Shown one piece after another: positions 8,202 through 16,554 of a stretch of DNA of 64,000 bases. The stretch is taken from contig NZ_FOMR01000007.1 of NCBI RefSeq assembly GCF_900112705.1, forward strand, positions 1 to 64,000, in the 5' to 3' direction. A model generated the notes under the pieces. It was not told the origin of the DNA. It ran no database searches and saw only the letters and a list, made by a program, of their open reading frames with translations. The stretch's first letter is position 1; every line of letters begins with the position of its first letter. This stretch comes from Lentibacillus persicus (GTDB lineage: Bacteria > Bacillota > Bacilli > Bacillales > Amphibacillaceae). A program made the position numbers and the translations under genes.

Positions 8202-9398
8202 TTAAGGTTTTATATAGCGGTACCCGAGAAAGCTTGCGATTAGAGCAAAAATAGCTAATACACTTGCCATCCAGGTGATGTTACTTTTCATCAAAACAGC
8301 AATTATCGGCGGGCCGGCAGCGACCCCGGTAAAACGCATTGCACTGTAAATTGAAGTAATGACACCGCGGACGTCTTTTTCCAGACTTTCTGTTATCATC
8401 GCGTCAAGACAAGGGAGAGCCATTCCAATCCCCGTCCCGCAAATAAAGAAAATGGTCAATAAATAAACGGGATGATCCATAAACGGAATTACCGCCACCG
8501 AAACACCGGTAAAAACAATCCCGGTAAATGTTACCCACTTCATCACGGTTAAATTGTCTTTAATCTTTCTGCCGGTTATGAAGGAAGCAATCGATAATGC
8601 CAATAAAGGAACAGCGAGTAGAATCCCTTTCCAAACTCCTTCATAATCATATTTTTCTTCCAGGATGCTGGATAAATAAAAAAGAAATCCGAAAAGGACA
8701 AACATTAATATAGCGCCAATGAAAAACACGGCCACCAGCCACCTGCCATGTTTTTTAAATGCATCTTTCGCTGAATCCATATATTCTTTGAAATGCGTTT
8801 CGTTTTCTTCCCCATTATTTTTAATCAAAAAGATCACCAATAAAACAGAAACCGCACAAAATAATGGAATTGAATAAAACGGCACAAACCATATAATCGC
8901 GGCAAGTGCTGCCCCCAATATAGGGCTTAATACTTTCCCCACTGTGTTGGACGTTTCCACGATGCCGAGCGTTGTACTTGCTTCCTTATCGTCTTTAAAA
9001 ATATCACCTACAAGGGGGAGGACAATTGGAAAGGCCCCTGATGACCCGATACCTTGCAAAATTCTTGCTGCAACAATTATCAGAAATGGGTTGTCCATCA
9101 GCTGAGAAGCAAGACCGGCAATCAATCCCCCAACCCCGGTGATGATCAAAGAAGGAATTATGACCTTCTTTCGCCCGAATCGGTCGGACAAAAATCCGGC
9201 GACCGGGATTAAAAAAATGGCCACAACTGAATAGGCCGTAATAATATAACTCGATTGAAGCTTGGAAATCCCCAACTCCTGCTCCATAACCGGGAGTATC
9301 GGGATGAGCATTGAGTTGCCCAATGTCATAATCAAAGGTATGGATGCCAGTGATATGACTGCCCAGCGTTTTTCCTGTTCATTCAGACGTTCAGTCAT
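8202..9398 (-). CDS. MFS transporter, DHA1 drug-efflux type
   Basis: 398-aa proton-coupled transporter with twelve predicted helices. The loop 2-3 motif GFLSDRFGRKK (residues about 68-78) is the general MFS signature A. The stretch ILQGIGSSGAFPIVLPLVGD (helices 4-5) resembles the Bmr/Blt multidrug branch. AAGGAG precedes the ATG. It is divergent from the CDF gene at 9612, with a perfect 16-bp palindrome between them that may be an operator. The substrate cannot be assigned. Confidence 0.85.
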   Translation of the reverse strand: MTERLNEQEKRWAVISLASIPLIMTLGNSMLIPILPVMEQELGISKLQSSYIITAYSVVAIFLIPVAGFLSDRFGRKKVIIPSLIITGVGGLIAGLASQLMDNPFLIIVAARILQGIGSSGAFPIVLPLVGDIFKDDKEASTTLGIVETSNTVGKVLSPILGAALAAIIWFVPFYSIPLFCAVSVLLVIFLIKNNGEENETHFKEYMDSAKDAFKKHGRWLVAVFFIGAILMFVLFGFLFYLSSILEEKYDYEGVWKGILLAVPLLALSIASFITGRKIKDNLTVMKWVTFTGIVFTGVSVAVIPFMDHPVYLLTIFFICGTGIGMALPCLDAMITESLEKDVRGVITSIYSAMRFTGVAAGPPIIAVLMKSNITWMASVLAIFALIASFLGYRYIKP

Positions 9399-9487
9399 AA
9401 ACCTTCTCCTTAATTTTATATGGTCACTAAATTTACTATTTACCAGGGAAAGCGTTTTATTCTGTATGTTTGCTTTCAGGGATTAAA

Positions 9488-9503
9488 ATTGTGAATTCAC
9501 AAT
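9488..9503. promoter_or_regulatory. Perfect 16-bp palindrome, candidate operator
   Basis: ATTGTGAATTCACAAT is its own reverse complement. It lies between the divergent MFS (start 9398) and CDF (start 9612) genes, 90 bp and 109 bp from the two starts. Its form suits a dimeric regulator such as TetR, MarR or GntR type. No regulator gene is adjacent, so assignment is inference. Confidence 0.45.
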
Positions 9504-9611
9504 AGACAGACGATGTTCATGCTGTTTTTTCTGGACTCATCTGATATAACTCTGATAGACTGTTATACTTACAGAGACGCTATATATTCGGTCATATGGA
9601 GGCAATATTGG

Positions 9612-10487
9612 ATGAATGAAGCAGATCAATTTAAAAAAGGCGAAAAAGGTGCCTGGCTCAGTATTTTTGCGTATATTGTGCTGGCAGCAGTCAAATTGAT
9701 TGTTGCTTCAATTGGGAATTCCCAAAGCTTATGGGCGGACGGTTTGAATAATACGACCGACGTCGTGGCTTCAGTCGCCGTTTTAATCGGATTAAAGATA
9801 TCAACAAAACCACCTGATGCAAATCATCATTACGGGCATTATCGAGCTGAAACAATCGCTTCTCTTTTTGCTGCATTCGTTATCGCAACAGTTGGCATCC
9901 AGGTCATCATTAACTTAATTGAACAACTGATTGCCGGGAAAACGGAACAGCCGGGTATGCTCACGGCTTGGACAGCGCTGGGAGCAGCTATTATAATGTT
10001 CGGTGTTTATCGTTACAATGTTTCACTTGCGAAAAAAATCGGAAGCAGCTCCCTCGACGCTGCAGCCCAGGATAATCGCTCAGACGCCTTCGTTAGTATA
10101 GGCGCTTTTATCGGTATAATTGGTGCACAATTTGGTTTTTACTGGCTTGACCCCCTTGCCGGTCTGGTTGTAGGTGTCATTATTTGCAAAACTGCATGGG
10201 ATATTTTCAGAGAAGCGACGCATACATTAACTGACGGGTTTGATGCGACGGAAATTAAAACAATTAAAAGCGATATAGCAAAAGTGACTGAAGTTAATCA
10301 AGTTGTGGATGTTAAAGGGCGAATTCATGGAAATCAGGCGTTTATCGACGTTACGATTCTTGTGGATCCCGAGCTGAACGTTAAAGAAAGCCACGCCATT
10401 ACCGAGAAAATAGAAGACTTCCTCCGTGAAAAACATAACATCACATATGCGCATATTCACATCGAGCCGGATGACAAAATACATTAA
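9612..10487 (+). CDS. mneS: Cation diffusion facilitator, MneS/YeaB-like manganese exporter
   Basis: 291-aa CDF transporter, probably exporting divalent metal in exchange for protons. Residues LWADGLNNTTD (about 36-46) and QDNRSDAFVS (about 153-162) carry the paired transport-site Asp/Asn residues. The N-D arrangement and HYGHYRAETIASL match the B. subtilis manganese exporters MneS (YeaB) and MneP (YdfM) rather than zinc-type CzcD, which uses His. The C-terminal cytoplasmic domain with metal-sensing HIHIEP follows. The ATG at 9612 has GGAGG 9 nt upstream; the longer reading frame from 9513 has no site. Mn specificity comes from resemblance to sequences I recall and is not proven. Confidence 0.82.
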   Translation: MNEADQFKKGEKGAWLSIFAYIVLAAVKLIVASIGNSQSLWADGLNNTTDVVASVAVLIGLKISTKPPDANHHYGHYRAETIASLFAAFVIATVGIQVIINLIEQLIAGKTEQPGMLTAWTALGAAIIMFGVYRYNVSLAKKIGSSSLDAAAQDNRSDAFVSIGAFIGIIGAQFGFYWLDPLAGLVVGVIICKTAWDIFREATHTLTDGFDATEIKTIKSDIAKVTEVNQVVDVKGRIHGNQAFIDVTILVDPELNVKESHAITEKIEDFLREKHNITYAHIHIEPDDKIH

Positions 10488-10493
10488 AAAAAC

Positions 10494-10515
10494 TGCCCTT
10501 AATGGACAGTTTTTA
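10494..10515. terminator. Bidirectional terminator between CDF gene and azlD
   Basis: AAAACTGCCC and GGACAGTTTT flank a 5-nt loop, with A-run and T-run on the outer sides, between the convergent genes ending at 10487 and 10521. Confidence 0.85.
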
Positions 10516-10520
10516 ATGCA

Positions 10521-10814
10521 TTACATTGTCATTAGAAAAACCGTTAAAATAGCACCTATAACGACTATAATAACATTTAAGCCGAGAAATGCCAGAAGTA
10601 CTGCGACGGCTCCGCCCACGAGACCAATAACCGGCTGTTCGGGGATAACACTTAAAATCCCCGGGAAAATAAGCGCCCCCAGCGCTGCATAGGGAATAGC
10701 CCCAAGCCAGCTGTTGATCCAGTCCCGAAACTGAAGTTTGTCAACAATGAAGGCCGGAATTATTCTTGGAATCATCGTTACAATCGCCATGCCTATAATA
10801 ATAGCAATTATCAT
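10521..10814 (-). CDS. azlD: AzlD-type branched-chain amino acid exporter subunit
   Basis: 97-aa protein with about four helices (PF05437). The N-terminus IGMAIVTMIPRIIPAF and the segment WLGAIPYAALGALIFPG are typical of AzlD. It works with AzlC in export of branched-chain amino acids and analogues such as 4-azaleucine. Its ATG overlaps the azlC stop by 4 bp, so the pair is translationally coupled. No AzlB-like regulator is adjacent. Confidence 0.9.
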   Translation of the reverse strand: MIIAIIIGMAIVTMIPRIIPAFIVDKLQFRDWINSWLGAIPYAALGALIFPGILSVIPEQPVIGLVGGAVAVLLAFLGLNVIIVVIGAILTVFLMTM

Positions 10815-11539
10815 TGTTCATCCCCCTTTAGCAAAAACACACCGCTTAAACCGCCCAAAACTGTACCGCAAATAATTGCCCAGCCTTCACTCATAAACTG
10901 GCTGCATACAAAATTAATGCCCATCGCAATAACAGCAATCAGTCCGACACGCCAATGTTTTTTCACCGATGGAATAAGTAGTCCTATAAACATGGCGTAC
11001 AACGCTATTCCCATGCTTTGACTCAGCTGCTCAGGAATAACATCACCCAGTATGCCTCCCAGAAAGGACCCAACAATCCAAGCAAAATAAGCTGTCAAAA
11101 TAAGTGCCAAGTAAAAATAGGAACCTTTTTCCTTCTTAGCCTCGTCAGTATGTAAAGCCGATACGGCAAACGTTTCATCCGTTAATCCCATTGATATAGG
11201 AAGTTTCCATTTAAGCGCAAAATGACGCAAGTAATTCATTAGCGACAAGCTCATGACAAAGTGACGAAAATTAAGCACAAATGTCGCAACCACAATTTCA
11301 GCTGTCCCGGCGCCCAAGGCAATCATATTAGCTCCCATAAATTGACTGGCCCCGGCAAATACCATCACACTCATCAATGTCAGCTCCGTAATTGACATTC
11401 CCGCTTGTTTTGCCAAGACACCATATGCCAGGGCAATCGGCAAATAGCCGAGCATTATAGGGAACCCTGTCGCAATTCCTTTGCGAACCATATGCAGTGA
11501 TGGGGATGTGTTTTGTGCATCTGCTGTTTCAGTATCCAT
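10811..11539 (-). CDS. azlC: AzlC-type branched-chain amino acid exporter
   Basis: 242-aa membrane protein (PF03591) with the family pattern GFPIMLGYLPIALAYGVLA near residue 25, SVMVFAGASQFM near 60 and the conserved LTDETFAVS in the middle. It is the main transport subunit paired with AzlD downstream. GGGGGGAG precedes the ATG. The gene is divergent from the T-box-controlled NhaC-family transporter, so two amino-acid-related transport units sit back to back. Confidence 0.92.
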   Translation of the reverse strand: MDTETADAQNTSPSLHMVRKGIATGFPIMLGYLPIALAYGVLAKQAGMSITELTLMSVMVFAGASQFMGANMIALGAGTAEIVVATFVLNFRHFVMSLSLMNYLRHFALKWKLPISMGLTDETFAVSALHTDEAKKEKGSYFYLALILTAYFAWIVGSFLGGILGDVIPEQLSQSMGIALYAMFIGLLIPSVKKHWRVGLIAVIAMGINFVCSQFMSEGWAIICGTVLGGLSGVFLLKGDEQ

Positions 11540-11625
11540 TCCCGTCTCCCCCCAATTGAAAATTAAAATAATTATACCTTATTTACCGTGTAAGAAAAAG
11601 GAATTCAATTCAGAGAGACGCCCCA

Positions 11626-11655
11626 TTGACAATCACTAATCTCACCATTTATAGT
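11626..11655 (+). promoter_or_regulatory. SigA-type promoter of T-box leader
   Basis: TTGACA (11626-11631) and TATAGT (11650-11655) are separated by 18 bp, placing the start of transcription near 11662, in front of the T-box leader. Confidence 0.75.
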
Positions 11656-11661
11656 CAATAT

Positions 11662-11897
11662 TATATTTGAATATCGATTCCGTGAATGCGAAGTAAAATT
11701 TGAGACAGGCAGCACCCAGAGACGGGACATTTGGTGAAAGTTCCGGCATTTCAGGTTTGAATTACACATTCCGATCAGGCGGATATTATTTGAGTGGATG
11801 AGTTGAAATTAGGTTTCTATGCTCCAAAAGGACTCATCAATCAGGGTGGTAACGCGGAGTGAAAGCTTCGTCCCTAACGAGGGATGAAGCTTTTTTA
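11662..11897 (+). promoter_or_regulatory. T-box leader, probable tRNA-Tyr sensor
   Basis: The T-box sequence AGGGTGGTAACGCGG at 11843-11857 is near consensus and is followed by a terminator (stem GCTTCGTCCCT/AGGGATGAAGC plus T-run, 11865-11896). Stem I is recognisable: AGTA at 11692-11695, the apical GGTGAAAG near 11733 and the specifier side GAATTACACA. The best-placed specifier is TAC (11763-11765, Tyr), followed by the conserved purine. TTA (Leu) one base earlier is possible but would be followed by C. Uncharged tRNA is expected to stabilise the antiterminator and turn on the transporter gene at 11957. Confidence 0.92.
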
Positions 11898-11956
11898 TTT
11901 TTATACTCACCGTCATTTCACAACCATAATTTTAAATATTAAGGAGGGTCTGTACC

Positions 11957-13324
11957 ATGTTTCCTGTACAGCCGAAATATCAGCCATCTTTGAGTGAAGC
12001 TATCGTATTTTCTATAATCACAGTAGGACTCATCAGTTATTTTTTAATCGGGCTTGGAACAGAGCCTCACATCCCAATCCTGATTGCACTTCTGCTTGCA
12101 GTCACATATGGCTTAACGAGAGGTGTTTCATTTAAAGACCTTGAAGAAGGTATGATTGCGGGAGCCAGGTCAGGGATGGCGGCCGTTTTCCTCTTTTTAT
12201 TAATTGGAATATTAATAAGCAGCTGGATGATCAGCGGCACGATACCACTTCTCATAAGCACTGGGTTTACGTTTGTCGGAGGCACGTGGTTTTACGGTAT
12301 TGTTTTTGCGGTTACAGCGATCATTGGTGTATCCCTGGGAAGCTCGCTGACAACGGTTGCAACAATCGGGGTAGCTTTTATCGGAATGGGAGATGCAATG
12401 GACGCATCGATGGCAATGACAGCCGGAGCAATTGTCTCGGGAGCATTTTTCGGTGATAAAATGTCACCATTGTCAGATACAACAAACCTGGCTTCAACAA
12501 TTGTGCAAGTCGATTTATTCGATCATATTAAACATATGGGCCTGACAACCATCCCGGCATTTCTAATTTCATTTGTTTTATTTGTCATTCTGTCCCCCAC
12601 TGAACCCGTCTCTGTGACAAATTTGAACGCTTACCTTTCAAACATCGAAACAACCGGGCTCGTTCACTGGACGTCTTGGATACCGCTCATTATCCTCGTA
12701 ATGTCCACATTTTTACGTATACCTGCGTTCATTTCTTTAGCCATCAGCAGTGTCATTGCCACAATACTTGCACGTATAACGAGCGGCCTTTCGTGGGCTG
12801 ATATTTGGGGCATTTGGTTTAACGGCTATACTTCTGAGACTGGCTTTGAACCCGTAGACAGCTTGTTGACAAAAGGCGGCATTAACAGCATGTTGTTTAC
12901 AATTTCATTGGTGATCCTGGCCTTGGGCTTTGGAGGACTTTTATTCGTAACAGGGATTATCCCATCAATCTTGTCATCGTTTCAGGAAAAGTTGCAAAAA
13001 GTGCGTTCAATTGTTATATCAACAGCTACGACTGCAATTGGGGTGAACGTCCTCATTGGCGAGCAATACTTGTCTGTTATGTTGACAGGTGAAACATTCA
13101 AAGGTGTCTACAACAAAGCGGGATTATCCAATAAAGTTCTGGCGAGGTCACTGGAAGACGCCGGAACTGTTATTAACCCGCTTGTCCCCTGGAGCGTATG
13201 CGGTGTATTTATCGCCGACGTCCTTGGGGTGCCGGTGCTCACATACTTGCCATTTGTCTTTTTCTGTCTGCTGAGTCCGCTTATAACAATCGTTTTTGGC
13301 GGCCGAGCTCTAAAAAAACTTTGA
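11957..13324 (+). CDS. NhaC-family transporter, T-box controlled (YheL-like)
   Basis: 455-aa membrane protein of the NhaC Na+/H+ antiporter family, with a conserved core GAIVSGAFFGDKMSPLSDTTNLA (two stretches, residues about 157-179) and GVNVLIGEQYLSV near 360. Members are annotated as Na+/H+ or Na+-coupled organic acid antiporters. Because an amino-acid-sensing T-box precedes it, amino acid transport is more likely than plain Na+/H+ exchange; a tyrosine-type specifier would make it a tyrosine uptake candidate like YheL. AGGAGG lies 9 nt before the ATG. Followed by a strong terminator. Confidence 0.85.
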   Translation: MFPVQPKYQPSLSEAIVFSIITVGLISYFLIGLGTEPHIPILIALLLAVTYGLTRGVSFKDLEEGMIAGARSGMAAVFLFLLIGILISSWMISGTIPLLISTGFTFVGGTWFYGIVFAVTAIIGVSLGSSLTTVATIGVAFIGMGDAMDASMAMTAGAIVSGAFFGDKMSPLSDTTNLASTIVQVDLFDHIKHMGLTTIPAFLISFVLFVILSPTEPVSVTNLNAYLSNIETTGLVHWTSWIPLIILVMSTFLRIPAFISLAISSVIATILARITSGLSWADIWGIWFNGYTSETGFEPVDSLLTKGGINSMLFTISLVILALGFGGLLFVTGIIPSILSSFQEKLQKVRSIVISTATTAIGVNVLIGEQYLSVMLTGETFKGVYNKAGLSNKVLARSLEDAGTVINPLVPWSVCGVFIADVLGVPVLTYLPFVFFCLLSPLITIVFGGRALKKL

Positions 13325-13358
13325 GCTGAACGTCAATGGCGCAGGACGTTTCCGAACT

Positions 13359-13385
13359 AAAAAATCCCCGGGCCGGGGATTTTTT
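13359..13385. terminator. Bidirectional Rho-independent terminator
   Basis: AAAAATCCCCGG and CCGGGGATTTTT form a tight GC-rich hairpin between convergent genes; the stop codon of the minus-strand gene lies inside its right arm. Confidence 0.9.
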
Positions 13386-14148
13386 ATTCAAGTATATCGG
13401 ACAATTTTCGAAGACCTTCAAGCAATCTTGGTGAAGGACGGCAATAGAGTGATTCTTCCAGCACATGAATATTATCGTTTTTAATCGCATCCATGGCTTG
13501 CCATCCGGGCCTTCGTTTAACAAGTTCAGGGCGCATTTTAGATTCCTTCACGCCTACCCAAACCATACAGATATAATCAGGATTACGGTTTTTAACATCA
13601 TCCCAGTCCGTTTGAACATTCGCCTCGTCTTCGGTATCAAAAATATTGCGCGCACCTGCCAGCTCGCTTATTTCTGTAAGCCAGTTAACACGGCCGGGTG
13701 TGAATATCGGCTTCGGCCACCATTCCCAGTATAAAGAAGGCACGTTTTCCTTACGGTGAGCCGTTTCACGGAATTTAGCCAACTCATTGCGAAATGCTGC
13801 AGCTTTTTCGACACCGAGTGTTTCTTCGTTAAGTGCCCGACCGGTCGTTTCAATATCGTCGGCAATTTCGTCCAAAGCGTTAGGATTTAAAATAATATAG
13901 GGCAAATTGCGTTCTTTAAGTCCTTCGATATTTTTTTCCATCCCCGGAACACTTAGTGAAGCAATGACTAAATCAGGCTTCAATTCTTCCACTTTGTCCA
14001 TATCAATTGACAAATCGGGCCCAACCTTTGGCAAATGCTGGACTTCTGAAGGCCAGTCGGAATAATTATCAACACCCACCAGCAAATCCGTTTTGCCGAG
14101 ATACGCCACGACCTCTGTATTACTTGGGCAAATTGAGACAACGCGCAT
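13384..14148 (-). CDS. BtuF-like cobalamin-binding/periplasmic-binding fold protein
   Basis: 254-aa protein of the class III substrate-binding fold (PF01497). MRVVSICPSNTEVVAYLG at the N-terminus replaces any signal peptide or lipobox, so it is predicted to be cytoplasmic. LKPDLVIAS (about 56-64) and WEWWPKPIFTPGRVNW (about 126) are conserved in this Bacillaceae group, usually named cobalamin-binding protein. It has no adjacent ABC transporter genes, so uptake is unlikely to be its role. Ligand is uncertain. Good GGGAG site before the ATG. Confidence 0.72.
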   Translation of the reverse strand: MRVVSICPSNTEVVAYLGKTDLLVGVDNYSDWPSEVQHLPKVGPDLSIDMDKVEELKPDLVIASLSVPGMEKNIEGLKERNLPYIILNPNALDEIADDIETTGRALNEETLGVEKAAAFRNELAKFRETAHRKENVPSLYWEWWPKPIFTPGRVNWLTEISELAGARNIFDTEDEANVQTDWDDVKNRNPDYICMVWVGVKESKMRPELVKRRPGWQAMDAIKNDNIHVLEESLYCRPSPRLLEGLRKLSDILE

Positions 14149-14181
14149 TGACAGTTCTCCCTTCAGAAAAGACCTTAGTAA

Positions 14182-14931
14182 TTAATCCTGTTCGGTTGTC
14201 ACCATCGGACCATCTTTTGTAATAACAACCGTATGCTCGTATTGAGCAGAACGGCCCTGGTCAACAGTACGGGCAGTCCAGTTATTGGAATCCATTTTGC
14301 TCTGCCAGCCGCCCTCGTTAATCATCGGTTCAATCGTTATGACCATACCTTCTTTTAACCGAGTTCCTTTATTTGGCAGACCAAAATGTGGAATGTGCGG
14401 CTCTTCATGCAATGTCGGACCGATTCCGTGTCCGGTGAAATCACGAACGACTGAGAACCCTTCCCCTTCAGCATAAGTCTGTATGGCATGCCCGATATCA
14501 CCAATTCGATTGCCTGGCTGCGCCTGTTCAATTCCTTTATAAAGTGATTGCTTCGTAACATCCAAAAGCTTTTCACCTTTTTCATCAAGGTTGCCAACTT
14601 TATAGGTCCACGCCGAATCTGCCAAACCACCGTTCAGATTAACGACCATATCAATCGTTACGATATCCCCTTCAACAAGTTGCTCCTCACGGGGGAAACC
14701 ATGGCAAATTTCGTCATTAATTGAAGCACATGTGGCGTAAGGATAACCGCTGAACCCTTTCTGTTCAGGGGTAGCGCCCTGTTCGGCTAAAAACTTTTCA
14801 ACAAAAGCATCAATTTCCATAGTCGTAATGCCCGGCTTAATTATTTTGGCGATCTCTTTATGGCATTTAACGAGTACATCACCCGCAGCCTGCATTTTTT
14901 CAATTTCGCGTTGACTTTTACGTGTAATCAT
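14182..14931 (-). CDS. map: Methionine aminopeptidase, type I (YflG-like)
   Basis: 249-aa enzyme that removes initiator Met from new proteins. The five metal ligands are visible in order: Asp in TIDMVVNLNGG and Asp in LADSAWTY, His in GHGIGPTLHE, Glu in ITIEPM and Glu in YEHTVV. The substrate His is in EICHGFP. The sequence NLNGGLADSAWTYKVG is closer to the second Bacillus MetAP (YflG/MapB) than to the MapA encoded next to adk in the ribosomal cluster, so this is probably the paralogue. AAGGAC precedes the ATG by 7 nt. Confidence 0.9.
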   Translation of the reverse strand: MITRKSQREIEKMQAAGDVLVKCHKEIAKIIKPGITTMEIDAFVEKFLAEQGATPEQKGFSGYPYATCASINDEICHGFPREEQLVEGDIVTIDMVVNLNGGLADSAWTYKVGNLDEKGEKLLDVTKQSLYKGIEQAQPGNRIGDIGHAIQTYAEGEGFSVVRDFTGHGIGPTLHEEPHIPHFGLPNKGTRLKEGMVITIEPMINEGGWQSKMDSNNWTARTVDQGRSAQYEHTVVITKDGPMVTTEQD

Positions 14932-15346
14932 ATCTTTCGTCCTTTCTCCAAACCTACTTTAAAATGAACCTCACAAACACATATCGCCCATTCACTTCAA
15001 CAATTGTACCATAAAACCTGTTGCCCCGAACAGAATCGGACATTTTAAGAGCAGTTAGCAGCCGTTCTTTGGCGGGCTTATCCTCAATAATTACAATATA
15101 AAAGATTGCAATATGTTATAATAACACAATAGACTGGCTTTGCATGAGGGGTTTGGGAGCATAAAAAATAATCTCTCATGCACTTTACATCTCATTTGAA
15201 TCAGGAACGTGTCGCACCCGCGAAAGCGTCCTATTGCGAAAAAGTGGATGAAAGTCTTACTTAAAAAATATGCATGGTTTTAAAATGGAAAGCCTTAAGA
15301 ACTTCCATATAGCAAGGGGACTGTAAAACAGCCCCCTTGATCACAG
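14932..15346. other. Intergenic region with repeat remnants and terminator
   Basis: No gene is seen here. Positions about 15029-15083 (GAACAGAATCGGACATTTTA and a hairpin arm) match the 119-bp repeat unit found at 56161-56420. Positions 15200-15245 (GAAAGCGTCCTATTGCG) resemble spacer sequence inside the cassette-like block (16880-16905), marking its left border. A hairpin CAAGGGGACTG/CAGCCCCCTTG at 15313-15339 is a likely terminator for the toxin remnant. Confidence 0.6.
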
Positions 15347-15665
15347 TTACTTTATCAGTTCGTTTATTTTTACCCGAACACCTTCCGATATTTCAGTGTT
15401 CACCTGTCCAAATTTCTTTCTGACGATATTTTCAGAAAGCGTATAGACTTTGTCCGCCCTAATTTCTGATGTTACTTTAAGTTCGCCCTCTGTTAAATCT
15501 TTTGATTCAATCACTACTGAATACGCAAGATCCTTTAATTTTGAAGTGATGGCTAAAACTACGATATCTTCAGTCATTTCGTTATAACTATCGCTTGAAA
15601 TAATAAGTACAGGACGTTGTTTTCGGTTTTTTAAACCACTGAATGGAGCTGGTCTTGTTTATACA
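15347..15665 (-). pseudogene. MazF/PemK-type toxin with out-of-frame 5' deletion
   Basis: The long part of this frame reads PFSGLKNRKQRPVLIIS, then YNEMTEDIVVLAITSK and the C-terminus EISEGVRVKINELIK, which is the body of a PemK/MazF-family endoribonuclease toxin. The natural start ATG at 15665 overlaps the antitoxin stop, as in typical pairs, but gives only MYKQDQLHSVV before a stop. The toxin frame resumes at APFSG in a different frame. Compared with the usual N-terminus (about 20 residues ending in PFS), roughly 20 bp seem to be missing. A shorter frame from the Met in YNEMTED remains open (76 aa) but would lack the first strands. Likely inactive. Confidence 0.75.
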
Positions 15666-15856
15666 TTGTTCCAAACCTCGTCATCGATATCATTATCCCA
15701 AAAACCCAGGCTACTCTCACTAGCTTTTGTTAAATCCTCAGACACACTTTTATCTCGTTTAGATTTTAAATACTCTGCAAAATCCAGAATTTTATCCACT
15801 TCTTGTTCAGGTATTTCACCAATAATTTTAAGTAAACGATCCTTTGCTGTATTCAT
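15659..15856 (-). CDS. Antitoxin of MazF/PemK pair (DUF2281-like)
   Basis: 65-aa acidic protein. IGEIPEQEVDKILDFAEYLKSK (in two parts, residues about 12-33) is the helical module shared by DUF2281-like antitoxins, and the tail SLGFWDNDIDDEVWNNV is the acidic Trp-rich type that wraps MazF-family toxins. Its stop overlaps the start of the damaged toxin gene. AGGTGATC precedes the ATG. With the toxin broken, it may persist as a solitary antitoxin. It sits at the downstream end of the cassette-like block and shares its orientation. Confidence 0.78.
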   Translation of the reverse strand: MNTAKDRLLKIIGEIPEQEVDKILDFAEYLKSKRDKSVSEDLTKASESSLGFWDNDIDDEVWNNV

Positions 15857-15982
15857 GTAATGATCACCTCTTCCATGAATATTTTATTATATCACTTAAT
15901 GTTACGATACACTATATATTCAAAATTAAAGTTATTGATACACAATCGCGCGCGATTGTGGCACAGTCTTAGCGACATTGTT

Positions 15983-16072
15983 TCATTTATTTTTTTCTTT
16001 TTTGTCGCTAAATAAAAAGCCAACTGCTATACAGGAAGTAATTGCAGCAACTAGCATTAATATTTCAACCAT
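15983..16072 (-). CDS. 29-aa single-helix membrane peptide
   Basis: A small gene reading MVEILMLVAAITSCIAVG then FLFSDKKEKNK. One transmembrane helix is followed by a charged Lys-rich tail. AGGAGAG lies at good distance before the ATG at 16072, which supports translation. It is a member of the block of small genes with matching orientation. Function unknown; similar short holin-like or toxin-like peptides exist, but nothing in the sequence decides this. Confidence 0.6.
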   Translation of the reverse strand: MVEILMLVAAITSCIAVGFLFSDKKEKNK

Positions 16073-16171
16073 TTTATCTCTCCTTTAATTAACTGATACA
16101 GGCAAGATAGACAGCTTCTTATTCAAAATAGGCGCCCGATCGATTAACATTTTCTTAGGGTCTATTCAACA

Positions 16172-16196
16172 AAAAAGAGTGCGTATTTATGCACTC
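16172..16196 (-). terminator. Rho-independent terminator
   Basis: GGAGTGC and GCACTC flank an 8-nt loop with a T-run in the minus direction, immediately after the stop of the gene at 16198. Confidence 0.8.
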
Positions 16197-16197
16197 C

Positions 16198-16425
16198 TTA
16201 GTTACTATTCCTGTTTTTTAAAATGTAAATTTCTTTCTCCATTTTATTTACCTTGTCAACAATAAAATCCATTTCATTGATTCTCGATTCGTTCGTTAAT
16301 TCAAACTGGCCTTCCAGTTTTGCTTCTATAGTGTCAAACCGACTATGCATTTCTGATTTCATACTTTTCATTTCTTTGTTCACTTCTGTCAGCAAATCAA
16401 GAATTTCCTTATCCACTCTTATCAC
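16198..16425 (-). CDS. 75-aa coiled-coil hypothetical protein
   Basis: Small soluble protein with a nearly continuous heptad pattern (LLTEVNKEMKSMKSEMHSRF, then KLEGQF and VDKVNKMEKEIYILKN), so a helical coiled coil is expected. It resembles the short coiled-coil hypothetical proteins common in Bacillus genomes; no function is known. It is one unit of the array, with its own terminator downstream, which most of the other units lack. No membrane segment or signal peptide is seen. Confidence 0.7.
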   Translation of the reverse strand: MIRVDKEILDLLTEVNKEMKSMKSEMHSRFDTIEAKLEGQFELTNESRINEMDFIVDKVNKMEKEIYILKNRNSN

Positions 16426-16554
16426 CTCTGTGATAATTAATATAGATTAATCAAATAATCACTGTTTTTTAAAACTTACTTGTTAATTACGTAATCGCGC
16501 CCGTTAACGTAATAGTCCTTTCTGCTATTGGCTGATATTGCTTACGTATGAATT

